Assembly (NCBI GenBank): GCA_963965975.1
Contig: OZ014415.1
Location: forward strand, 4,903,001-4,967,000
Length of the DNA: 64,000 nt
Direction: 5' to 3'
From: Xestospongia bergquistia
Lineage: Eukaryota > Porifera > Demospongiae > Haplosclerida > Petrosiidae
Positions 1 to 12,600 of the stretch are shown piece by piece. The translations under genes were made by a program, and so were the position numbers. A model generated the notes under the pieces. The model did not search any database. It was given only the letters and a program-made list of their open reading frames with translations, and had not been told where the DNA came from. Position 1 is the stretch's first letter, and each line of letters opens with the position of its first letter.

Positions 1-1129
1 TTATGGCACTAACTAAATAAACAGCTATTGACAGTTTAGTACGTTAGTTGGCATTAACGCTCTCAAGTCTTTAAGTTAAAGACTTTAGAGAGTTTAGACT
101 ATTGAGAGATTTTTATAAAGTAAACTGCTCAGTTTATAGGACTTTTTGGCACTAACTAAATAAGCAGCTATTAACAGTTTAGTAAGTTAATTTGCCTTAA
201 CGCTCTAAAGTCTTTAAGTTAAAGACTTTAGAAGGTTTAGACTATTGAGAGACGTTTATAAAGTAAACTGCTCAGTCTAAAGGACTTTATGGCACTAACT
301 AAATAGACAGCTATTAACAGTTTAGTAAGTTAGTTCGCATTAACGCTCTAAAGTCTTTAAGTTAAAGACTTCAGTAGGTTTAGACTATTGAGAGAAGTTT
401 ATAAAGTAAACTGCTCAGTCTAAAGGACTTTATGGCACTAACTAAATAAACAGCTATTCACAGTTTAGTAAGTTAGTTTGCATTAACGCTCTAAAGTCTT
501 TAAGTTAAAGAGTTTAGAAGGTTGAGACTATTCAGAGTTTATAAAGTAAACTGCTCAGTCTGAAGGACTTTATGGCACTAACTAAATAAACAGCTAATAA
601 GAGTTTAGCAAGTTAGTTTCCATTAACGCTCTAAAGTCTTTAAGTTAAAGACATTAGAAGGTTTAGACTATTGAGAGAAGTTTATAAAATAAACTGCTCA
701 GTCTAAAGGACTTTATGGCACTAACTAAATAAACAGCTATTAACAGCTTAGTAAGATTGTCTGCATTAACGCTCTAAAGTCTTTAAGTTAAAGACTTTAG
801 AAGGTTTAGACTATTGAGAGAAGTTTATAAAGTAAACTGCTCAGTCTAAAGGACTTGATGGCACTAACTAAATAAAAAGCTATTAACAGTTTAGTAAGTT
901 AGTTTGCATTAACGCTCTAAAGTCTTTAAGTTAAAGACATTAGAAGGTTTAGACTATTGAGAGAAGTTTATAAAATAAACTGCTCAGTCTAAAGGACTTT
1001 ATGGCACTAACTAAATAAACAGCTATTAACAGTTTAGTAAGATGGTCTGCATTAACGCTCTAAAGTCTTTAAGTTAAAGACTTTAGAAGGTTTAGACTAT
1101 TGAGAGTATATTATAAAGTAAACTGCTCA
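1..1129 (+). repeat. Higher-order repeat block, copy 1
   Basis: Eight successive monomers, each with its own diagnostic variants (for example GACAGTTTAGTACG in the first and AGATGGTCTGC in the eighth), recur in the same order 1713 bp downstream. Only about five differences were spotted by eye. The offset equals 12 monomers, so this is a higher-order repeat and not independent similarity of neighbouring monomers. Confidence 0.9.
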
Positions 1130-1713
1130 GTTTATAGCACTTTTTGGAACTAACTAAACAAGCAGCTATTAAAAGTTTAGTAAGTTTGTTTGCATTAACG
1201 CTCTAAAGTCTTTAAGTTAAAGACTTTAGAAGGTTTAGACTATTGAGAGACGTTTATAAAGTAAACTGCACAGTCTAAAGGACTTTATGGCACTAACTAA
1301 ATAAACAGCTATTAACAGTTTAGTAAGTTAGTTTGCATTAACGCTCTAAAGTCTTTAAGTTAAAGACTTCAGTAGTCTTAGACTATTGAGAGAAGTTTAT
1401 AAAGTAAACTGCTCTGTCTAAAGGAATTTATGGCACTAACTAAATAAACAGCTATTGACAGTTTAGTACGTTAGTTGGCATTAACGCTCTAAAGTCTTTA
1501 AGTTAAAGACTTTAGAGAGTTTAGACTATTGAGAGATTTTTATAAAGTAAACTGCTCAGTTTATAGGACTTTTTGGCACTAACTAAATAAGCAGCTATTA
1601 ACAGTTTAGTAAGTTAATTTGCATTAACGCTCTAAAGTCTTTAAGTTAAAGACTTCAGTAGTCTTAGACTATTGAGAGAAGTTTATAAAGTAAACTGCTC
1701 AGTCTAAAGGAAT

Positions 1714-2842
1714 TTATGGCACTAACTAAATAAACAGCTATTGACAGTTTAGTACGTTAGTTGGCATTAACGCTCTAAAGTCTTTAAGTTAAAGACTTTA
1801 GAGAGTTTAGACTATTGAGAGATTTTTATAAAGTAAACTGCTCAGTTTATAGGACTTTTTGGCACTAACTAAATAAGCAGCTATTAACAGTTTAGTAAGT
1901 TAATTTGCCTTAACGCTCTAAAGTCTTTAAGTTAAAGACTTTAGAAGGTTTAGACTATTGAGAGACGTTTATAAAGTAAACTGCTCAGTCTAAAGGACTT
2001 TATGGCACTAACTAAATAGACAGCTATTAACAGTTTAGTAAGTTAGTTCGCATTAACGCTCTAAAGTCTTTAAGTTAAAGACTTCAGTAGGTTTAGACTA
2101 TTGAGAGAAGTTTATAAAGTAAACTGCTCAGTCTAAAGGACTTTATGGCACTAACTAAATAAACAGCTATTCACAGTTTAGTAAGTTAGTTTGCATTAAC
2201 GCTCTAAAGTCTTTAAGTTAAAGAGTTTAGAAGGTTTAGACTATTCAGAGTTTATAAAGTAAACTGCTCAGTCTGAAAGACTTTAAGGCACTAACTAAAT
2301 AAACAGCTAATAAGAGTTTAGCAAGTTAGTTTCCATTAACGCTCTAAAGTCTTTAAGTTAAAGACATTAGAAGATTTAGACTATTGAGAGAAGTTTATAA
2401 AATAAACTGCTCAGTCTAAAGGACTTTATGGCACTAACTAAATAAACAGCTATTAACAGCTTAGTAAGATTGTCTGCATTAACGCTCTAAAGTCTTTAAG
2501 TTAAAGACTTTAGAAGGTTTAGACTATTGAGAGAAGTTTATAAAGTAAACTGCTCAGTCTAAAGGACTTGATGGCACTAACTAAATAAAAAGCTATTAAC
2601 AGTTTAGTAAGTTAGTTTGCATTAACGCTCTAAAGTCTTTAAGTTAAAGACATTAGAAGGTTTAGACTATTGAGAGAAGTTTATAAAATAAACTGCTCAG
2701 TCTAAAGGACTTTATGGCACTAACTAAATAAACAGCTATTAACAGTTTAGTAAGATGGTCTGCATTAACGCTCTAAAGTCTTTAAGTTAAAGACTTTAGA
2801 AGGTTTAGACTATTGAGAGTATATTATAAAGTAAACTGCTCA
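1714..2842 (+). repeat. Higher-order repeat block, copy 2
   Basis: This is the second copy of the eight-monomer block at 1-1129, at a constant offset of 1713 bp. The two monomers at 1428-1713 are a partial extra copy: the first-monomer variant appears again at 1428. That suggests unequal exchange inserted two units. Other long-range echoes are 6431 versus 9147 (offset 2716, 19 monomers) and 1161 versus 7161 (offset 6000, 42 monomers). Confidence 0.88.
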
Positions 2843-3629
2843 GTCTAAAGGACTTTATATCACTAATTAAGTGAACAGTTATTAAAAGTTTAGTAAGTTA
2901 GTTTGCATTGACGCTCTAAAGTCTTTAAGTTAAGGACTTTAGAAGGTTTAGACTAATCAGAGAATTTCCTAAAGTAAACTGCTCAGTCTAAAGATCTTTA
3001 TGGCACTAACTAAATAAACAGCTATTAACAGTTTAGTAAGTTAGTTTGCATTAACGCTCTAAAGTCTTTAAGTTAAAGACTTTAGAAGGTTTAGACTATT
3101 GAGAGACGTTTAGAAAGTAAAGTGCTCAGTCTAAAGGACTTTATGGCACTAACTAAATAAACAGCTATTAACAGTTTAGTAAGTTAGTTTGCATTAACGC
3201 TCTAAAGTCTTTAAGTTAAAGACTTTAGAGAGTTTAGACTATTGAGTGATTTTTATAAAGTAAACTGCTCAGTTTATAGGACTTTTTGGCACTAACTAAA
3301 TAAGCAGCTATTAACAGTTTAGTAAGTTAGTTTGCATTAACGCTCTAAAGTCTTTAAGTTAAAGACTTTAGAAGGTTTAGACTGTGGAGAGACGTTTATA
3401 AAGTAAACTGCGCAGTCTAAAGGACTCTATCGCACTAACAAAATAAACAGCTGTTAACAGTTTAGTAAGTTTGTTTGCATTAACGCTCTAAAGTCTTTAA
3501 GTTAAAGACTTCAGTAGGTTTAGACTATTGACAGAAGTTTATAAAGTAAACTGCTCAGTCTAAGGACTTGATGGCACTAACTAAATAAACAGCTATTAAC
3601 AGTTTAGTAAGTTAGTTTGCATTAACGCT

Positions 3630-3656
3630 CTAAAGTCTTTAAGTTAAAGACTTTAG
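3630..3656. other. Representative perfect palindrome of the satellite monomer
   Basis: Arms CTAAAGTCTTTAA (3630-3642) and TTAAAGACTTTAG (3644-3656) are exact reverse complements around a single G at 3643. Most monomers repeat this. In the right-hand and inverted parts of the array the central base becomes T (A when read from the other strand) while the arms stay symmetric. Confidence 0.93.
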
Positions 3657-6600
3657 AAGGTTTAGACTATTGAGAGAAGTTTATAAAGTAAACTGCTCAG
3701 TCTAAAAGACTTTATGGCACTAACTAAATAAACTGCTATTAACAGTTTACTAAGTTAGTTTCCATTTACGCTCTAAAGTCTTTAAGTTAAAGACTTTAGA
3801 AGGTTTAGACTATTGAGAGATGTTTATAAAGTAAACTGCTCAGTCTAAAGGACTTTATGGCACTAACGAAATAAACAGCTATTAACAGTTTAGTAAGTTA
3901 GCTTGCATTAACGCTCTAAAGTCTTTAAGTTAAAGACTTTAGAATGTTTAGACTATTGAGAGAAGTTTCTAAAATAAACTGCTCAGTCTAAAGGACTTTA
4001 TGGCACTAACTAAATAAACAGCTATTAAGAGTTTAGTAAGATTGTCTGTATTAACGCTCTAAAGTCTTTACGTTAAGGACTTTAGAAGGTTTAGACTTTT
4101 GAGATAAATTTATAAAGTAGACTGCTCAGTCTAAAGGACTTTATATCACTAATTAAATGAACAGCTATTAACAGTTTAGTAAGTTAGTTTGCATTAACGC
4201 TCTAAAGTCTTTAAGTTAAAGACTTTAAAGCTTTAGACTATTGGCAGAAGTTTAAAAAGTAAACTGCTCAGTCTAAAGGACTTTATGGCTCTAACGAAAT
4301 AAACAGCTATTAACAGTTTAGTAAGTGAGTTTGCATTAACGCTCTAAAGTCTTTAAGTTAAAGACTTTAGACAGTTTAGACTATTGAGAGATATTTATAA
4401 AGTAAACTGCTCAGTTTATAGGACTTTTTTGCACTAACTAAATAAGCAGCTATTAACAGTTTAGTAAGTTAGTTTGTATTAACGCTCTAAACTCTTTAAG
4501 TTAAAGACTTTAGAAGGTTTAGACTATTGAGAGACGTTTATAAAGTAAACTGCTCAGTCTAAAGGACTTTATGGCACTAACTAAATAAACAGCTATTAAC
4601 AGTTTAGGGTGTTAGTTTGCATTAACGCTCTAAAGTCTTTAAGTTAAAGACTTTAGAATGTTTAGACTATTGAGAGAAGTTTGTAAAGTAAAGTGCTCAG
4701 TCTAAAGGACTTTATCGCCCTAACTAAATAAACTGCTATTAACAGTTTAGTAAGTTAGTTTGCATTAACGCTCTAAAGTCTTTAAGTTAAAGACTTTACA
4801 ATGTTTAGACTACTTAGAGAAGTTTATAAAATAAACTGCTCAGTCTAAAGGACTTTATGGCACTAAGTAAATAAACAGCTATTAACAGTTTAGTAAGATT
4901 GTCTGCATTAACGCTCTAAAGTCTTTAAGTTAAAGACTTTAGAAGGTTTAGACTATTGAGAGAATTGTATAAAGTAAACAGCTCAGTCTAAAGGACTTTA
5001 TATCACTAAATAAATCAACAGCTATTAACAGTGTAGTAAGTTAGTTTGCATTATCGGTCTAAAGTCTTTAAGTTAAACAGTTTAGTAGGTTTAGACTAAT
5101 CAGAGAATTTCATAAAGTAAACAGCTCAGTCTAAAGGACTTTATGGCACTAACTAAATAAGCAGCTATTAACAGTTTAGTAAGTTAGTTTGCATTATCGG
5201 TCTAAAGTCTTTAAGTTAAAGACTTCAGTAGTTTTAGACTATTGAGAGAAGTTTATAAAGTAAACTGCTCAGTCTAAAGGACTTTATGGCACTAACTAAA
5301 TAAAAAGCTATTAACAGTTTAGTAAGTCAGTTTGCATTAACGCTATGAAGTCTTTAATGTAAAGACTTTATGGAGTTTAGACTATTGAGAGTTTTTTATA
5401 AAGTAAACTGCTCAGTCTAAAGGACTTTATGGCACTAACTAAATAAGCAGCTATTAACAGTTTAGTAAATTAGTTTGCATTAACGCTCTAAAGTCTTTAA
5501 GTTAAAGACTTCAGTAGTTTTAGACTATTGAGGAAGTTTATAAAGTAAACTGCTCAGTCTAAAGGACTTTATGGCACTAACTAAATAAACAGCTATTAAC
5601 AGTTTAGTAAGATTGTCTGCATTAACGCTCTAAAGTCTTTAAGTTAAAGACTTTAGTAGGTTTAGACTATTGAGAGAATTGTATAAAGTAAACTGCTCAG
5701 TCTAAAGGACTTTATATCACTAAATAAATGAACAGCTATTAACAGTTTAGTAAGTTAGTTTGCATTAACGCTATAAAGTCTTTAAGTTAAAGAGTTTAGT
5801 AGGTTTAGACTAATCAGAGAATTTCATAAAGTAAACAGCTCAGTCTAAAGAACTTTATGGCACTAACTAAATAAGCAGCTATTAACAGTTTAGTAAATTA
5901 GTTTGCATTAACGCTCTAAAGTCTTTAAGTTAAAGACTTCAGTAGTTTTAGACTATTGAGAGAAGTTTATAAAGTAAACTGCTCAGTCTAAAGGACTTTA
6001 TGGCACTAACTAAATAAACAGCTATTAACAGTTTAGTAAGTCAGTTTGCATTAACGCTATAAAGTCTTTAAGTTATAGACTTTATGGAGTTTAGACTATT
6101 GAGAGATTTTTATAAAGTAAACTGCTCAGTCTAAAGGACTTTATGGCACTAACTAAATAAGCAGCTATTAACAGTTTAGTAAATTAGTTTGCATTAACGC
6201 TCTAAAGTCTTTAAGTTAAAGACTTCAGTAGTTTTAGACTATTGAGAGAAGTTTATAAAGTAAACTGCTCAGTCTAAAGGACTTTATGGCACTAACTAAA
6301 TAAACAGCTATTAACAGTTTAGTAAGTTAGTTTGCATTAACGCTCTAAAGTCTTTACGTTAAAGACTTTAGCAGTGTTAGACTATTGAGAGTAGTTTATA
6401 AAATAAACTGCTCATTCTAAAGGACTTTATTGCACTAACTAAATAAACAGTTATTAACAGTTCAGTAAGATTGTCTGCATTAACGCTCTAAAGTCTTTAA
6501 GTTAAAGTCTTTAGAATGTTTAGACTATTGAGAGATATTTATAAAGTGAACTGCTCACTCTAAAGGACTTTATATCACTAACTAAATAAAGAGCTACTAA

Positions 6601-9600
6601 CAGTTTAGTAAGTTAGTTTGCATTAACGCTCTAGAGTCTTTAGGTTAAAGACTTCAGTAGGTTTAGACTATTGAGAGAAGTTTATAAAGTAAACTGCTCA
6701 GTCTAAAGGACTTTATGGCACTAACTAAATAAACAGCTATTAACAGTTTAGTAAGTTAGTTTGCATTAACGCTCTAAAGTCTCTAAGTTAAAGACTTTAG
6801 AAGGTTAAGACTATTGAGAGAAGTTTATAAAGTAAACTGCTCAGTCTAAAAGACTTTATGGCACTAACTAAATAAACAGCTATTAACAGTTTAGTAAGTT
6901 AGTTTGCATTAACCCTCTATAGTCTTTAAGTTAAAGACTTTAGAAGGTTTAGACTATAGACAGAAGTTTATAAAGTAAACTGCTCAGTCTAAAGGACTTT
7001 ATGGCACTAACTAAATAAACAGCTATTAACAGTTTAGTAAGTTAGTTTGCACTAACGCTCTAAAGTCTTTAAGTTAAAGACTTTAGAGAGTTTAGACTAT
7101 TGACAGATTTTTATAAAGTAAACTGCTCAGTTTATAGCACTTTTTGGCACTAACTAAACAAGCAGCTATTAACAGTTTATTAAGTTAGTTTGCATTAACG
7201 CTCTAAAGTCTTTAAGTTAAAGACTTTAGAAGGTTTAGACTATTGAGAGACGTTTATAAAGTAAACTGCAAAGTCTAAAGGACTTTATGGCACTAACTAA
7301 ATAAACAGCTATTAACAGTTTAGTAAGTTAGTTTGCATTAACGCTCTAAAGTCTTTAAGTTAAAGACTTCAGTAGTCTTAGACTATTGAGAGAAGTTTAT
7401 AAAGTAAACTGCTCAGTCTAAAGGACTTTATGGCACTAACTAAATAAACAGCTATTAACAGTTTAGTAAGTTAGCTTGAATTAACGCTCTAAAGTCTTTA
7501 AGTGAAAGACTTTACAAGGTTTAGACTATTGAGAGAAGTTTATAAATTAAACTGCTCAGTCTAAAGGACTTTATGGCACTATATAAATAAACAGCTATTA
7601 ACAGGTTAGTAAGATTATCTGCATTAACGCTCTAAAGTCTTTCAGTTAAAGACTTTAGAAGGTTTAGACTATTGAGAGAATTGTATAAAGTAAACTGCTC
7701 AGTCTAAAGGACTTTATATCACTAACTAAATGAACAGCTATTAACAGTTTAGTAAGTCAGTTTGCATTAACGCTCTAAAGTCTTTAAGTTAAAGAGTTTA
7801 GTAGGTTTAGACTAATCAGAGAATTTCATAAAGTAAACTGCTCAGTCTAAAGGACTTTATGGCACTATCTAAATAAACAGCTATTAACAGTTTTGAAAGT
7901 TTGTTTGCATTAACGCTCTAAAGTCTTTAAGTTAAAGACTTTAGAAGGTTTAGACTATTGAGAGAAGTTTATAAAATAAACTGCTCAGTCTAAAGGACTT
8001 TATTGCACTAACTAAATAAACAGCTACTAACAGTTTAGTAAGTTAGTTTGCATTAACGCTCTAAAGTCTTTAAGTTAAAGACTTTAGAAGGTTTAGACTA
8101 TTGAGAGAAGTTTATAAAGTAAACTGCTCAGTCTAAAGGACTTTATGGCACTAACTAAATAAACAGCTATTAACAGTTTAGTAAGTCAGTTCGCATTAAC
8201 GCTCTAAAGTCTTTAAGTTATGACTTTAGAGAGTTTAGACTATTGAGAGACGTTTATAAAGTAAACTGCTCAGTCTAAAGGACTTTATGGCACTAACTAA
8301 ATAAGCAGCTATTAACAGTTTAGTAAGTTAGTTTGCATTAACGCTCTAAAGTCTTTAAGTTAAAGAATTCAGTAGTTTTAGATTATTGAGACAAGTTTAT
8401 AAAGTAAACTGCTCAGTCTAAAGTACTTTATGGCACTAACTAAATAAACAGCTATTAACAGTTTAGTAAGTTAGTTTGCATTAACGCTCTAAAGTCTTTA
8501 AGTTAAAGACTTTAGAAGGTTGAGACTATTGAGAGAAGTTTATAAAGTAAACTGCTCAGTCTAAAGGACTTTATCGCACTAACTAAATAAACAGCTACTA
8601 ACAGTTTAGTAAGTTAGTTAGCATTAACGCTCTAAAGTCTTTAAGTTAAAGACTTTGCAAAGTTTAGACTACGGAGAGAAGTTTATAAAATAAACTGCTC
8701 AGTCTAAAGGACTTTATGGCACTAACTAAATAAACAGCTATTAACAGTTTAGTAAGTCAGTTTGCATTAACGCTATATAGTCTTTAAGTTAAAGACTTTA
8801 TGGAGTTTGGACTATTGAGAGATTTTTATAAGGTAAACTGCTCAGTCTAAAGGACTTTTCGGCACTAACTAAATAAGCAGCTATTAACATTTTAGTAAGT
8901 TAGTTTGCATTAACGCTCTAAAGTCTTTAAGTTAAAGACTGCAGTAGTTTTAGACTAGTGAGAGAAGTTTATAAAGTAAACTGCTCAGTCTAAAGGACTT
9001 TATGGCACTAACTAAATAAACAGCTATTAACAGTTTAGTAAGTTAGTTTGCATTAACGCTCTAAAGTCTTTACGTTAAAGACTTTAGAAGTATTAGACTA
9101 TTGAGAGTAGTTTATAAAATAAACTGCTCAGTCTAAAGGACTTTATTGCACTAACTAAATAAACAGTTATTAACAGTTTAGTAAGATTGTCTGCATTAAC
9201 GCTCTAAAGTCTTCAAGTTAAAGTCTTTAGAATGTTTAGACTATTGAGAGATGTTTATAAAGTAAACTGCTCACTCTAAAGGACTTTATATCACTAACTA
9301 AATAAACAGCTATTAACAGTTTAGTAAGTTAGTTTGCATTAACGCTCTAAAGTCTTTAGGTTAAAGACTTCAGTAGGTTTAGACTAATGAGAGAAGTTTA
9401 TAAAGTAAACTGCTCAGTCTAAAGGACTTTATGGCACTAACTAAATAAACAGCTATTAACAGTTTCGTAAGTTAGTTTGCATTATCGCTCTAACGTCTTT
9501 AAGTTAAAGACTTTAGAAGGTTTAGACTATTGGGAGTAGTTTACAAAATAAACTGCTCAGTCTAATGGACTTTATGGTACTAACTAAATAAACAGTTATT

Positions 9601-12600
9601 AACAGTTTAGTAAGATTGTGTGCATTAACGCTCTAAAGTCTTTAAGTTAAAGACTTTCGAATGTTTAGACTATTGAGAGAAGTTTATAAAGTAAACTGCT
9701 CAGTCTAAAGGACTTTATGGCACTAACTAAATAAACAGCTATTAACAGTTTAGTAAATTAGTTTGCATTAACGCTCTAAAGTCTTTAAGTTAAAGACTTT
9801 AGAAGGTTTAGACTATTGAGAGAAGTTTACAAAATAAACTGCTCAGTCTGAAGGACTTTATGGCACTAACTAAATAAACAGCTATTAACAGTTTAGTAAG
9901 TTAGTTTGCATTAACGCTCTAAAGTCTTTAAGTTAAAGACTTTAGTAGGTTTAAACTATTGAGACAAGTTTATAAAGTAAACTGTTCAATCTAAAGGACT
10001 TTATGGCACTAAATAAATAAACAGCCATTAACAGTTTAGTATGTTAGTTTGCATTAACGGTCTAAAGTCTTTAAGTTAAAGACTTTAGAAGGTTTAAACT
10101 ATTGAGAGAAGTTTAAAAAGTAAACTGCTCAGTCTAAAGGACTTTATGGCACTAACTAAATAAGCAGCAATTAACAGTTTAGTAAGTTAGTTTGCATTAA
10201 CGCTCTAAAGTCTTTAAGTTAAACACTTTAGAGAGTTTATACTATTGAGAGTTTTTTATAAAGTAAACTGCTCAGTTTATAGGACTTTATGGCACTAACT
10301 GAATAAGTAGCTATTAACAGTGTAGTAAGTTAGTTTGCATTAACGCTCTAAAGTCATTAAGTTAAAGACTTTAGAAGGTTTAGACTATTGAGAGACGTTT
10401 ATAAAGTAAACTGCTTAATCTAAAGGACTTTATGGCAATAACTAAATAAAGAGCTATTAACAGTTTAGTAAGTTAGTTTGCATTAACGCTCTAAAATCTT
10501 TAAGTTAAAGACTTTATAGAGTTTAGACTATTGAGAGATTTTTATAAAGTCAACTGCTCAGTTTATAGGACTTTATGGCACTAACTAAATAAACAACTAT
10601 TAGCAGTTTAGTAAGTTAGTTTGCATTAACGCACTAAAGTTTTTAAGTTAAAGACTTTAGAAGGTTTAGACTATTGAGAGACGTTTATAAAGTAAACTGC
10701 TCAGTCTAAAGTATATTATGGCACTAACTAAATAAACAGCTATTAACAGTTTAGTAAGTTAGTTTGCATTAACGCTCTAAAGTCTTTAAGTTAAAGACTT
10801 TAGAAGGTTTAGACTATTGAGAGAAGTTTATAAAGTAAACTGCTCAGTCTAAAGGACTTTATGGCACTAAATAAATAAACTCCTATTAACAGTTTAGTAA
10901 GTTAGTTTGCTTTAACGCTCCAAAGTCTTTAAGATAAAGACTTTAGAAGGCCTAGACTATTGAGAGAAGTTTATAAAGTAAACTGCTCAGTCTAAAGGAC
11001 TTTATGGCACTAAATAAATAAACAGCTATTAACACTTTAGTAAGTTGGTTTGCATTAACGCTCTAACGTCTTTAAGTTAAAGACTTCAGTAGGTTTAGAC
11101 TATTGAGAGAAGTTTATAAAGTAAACTGGTCAGTCTAAAGGACTTCATGGCACTAACTAAATAAACAGCTATTAACAGTTTAGTATGTTAGTTTGCATTA
11201 ACGCTCTAAAGTCTTTAAGATAAAGACTTTAGAAGGCTTAGACTACTGAGAGAAGTTTTTAAAGTAAACTGCACAGTCTAAATGACTTTATGGCACTAAC
11301 GAAATAAACAGCTATTAACAGTTTAGTAAGTTAGTTTGCATTAACGCTCTAAAGTCTTTAAGTTAAAGACTTTAGAAGGTTTAGACTATTGAGAGAAGTT
11401 TATGAAGTAAACTGCTCAGTCTAAAGCACTTTATGGCACTAAGTAAATAAACAGCTATTTACAGTTTAGTAAGTTTGTTTGCAATAACGCTCTAAAGTCT
11501 TTAAGTTAAAACTTTAGAAGGTTTAGACTATTGAGAGAATTTTATAAAATAAACTGCTCAGTCTAAAGGACTTAATGGCACTAACTAAATAAACAGCTAT
11601 TAACAGTTTAGTAAGTTAGTTGCCATTAACGCTCTAAAGTCTTTAAGTTAAAGACTTTAGTAGGTTTAGACTTTTGAGACAAATTTATAAAGTAAACTGT
11701 TCAGTCTAAATGACTTTATGGCACTAACTAAATAAACAGCTATTAACAGTTTAGTAAGTTAGTTTGCATTAACGCTCTAAAGTCTTTAAGTTAAAGACTT
11801 TAGTAGGTTTAGACTATGGAGACAAATTTATGAAGTAAACTGCTCAGTCTAAAGCACTTTATGGCACGAAGTAATTAAACAGCTATTAACAGTTTAGTAA
11901 GTTTGTTTGCAATAACGCTCTAAAGTCTTTAAGTTAAAACTTTAGAAGGTTTAGACTATTGAGAGAATTTTATAAAATAAACTGCTCAGTCTAAAGGACT
12001 TAATGGCACTAACTAAATAAACAACTATTAACAGTTTAGTAAGTTAGTTGCCATTAACGCTCTAAAGTCTTTAAGTTAAAGACTTTAGTAGGTTTAGACT
12101 ATTGAGACAAATTTATAAAATAAACTACTCAGTCTAAAGGACTTAATGGCACTAACTAAATAAAGAGCTATTAACAGTTTAGTAAGTTAGTTGCCATTAA
12201 CGCTCTAAAGTGTTTAAGATAAAGTCTTTAGAAGATTTGGACTATTGAGAGAAGTTATAAAGTAAACTGCTCAGTCTAAAGGACTTTATGGCACTAACTA
12301 AATAAACAGATATTAACAGTTGAGTAAGTTAGTTTGCATTAACGCTCTAAAGTCTTTAAGTTAAAGACTTTAGTAGGTTTAGACTATTGAGTCAAGTTTC
12401 AAAAGTAAACTGCTCAGTCTAAAGGACTTTATGGCACTATCTAAATAAACAGCTATTAACAGATTAGTAAGTTTGTTTGCATTAACGCTCTAAAGTCTTT
12501 AAGTTAAAGACTTTAGAAGGTTTAGACTACTGAGAGTAGTTTATAAAATAAACTGCTCAGTCTGAAGGACTTTATGGCACTAACTAAATAAACAGCTATT

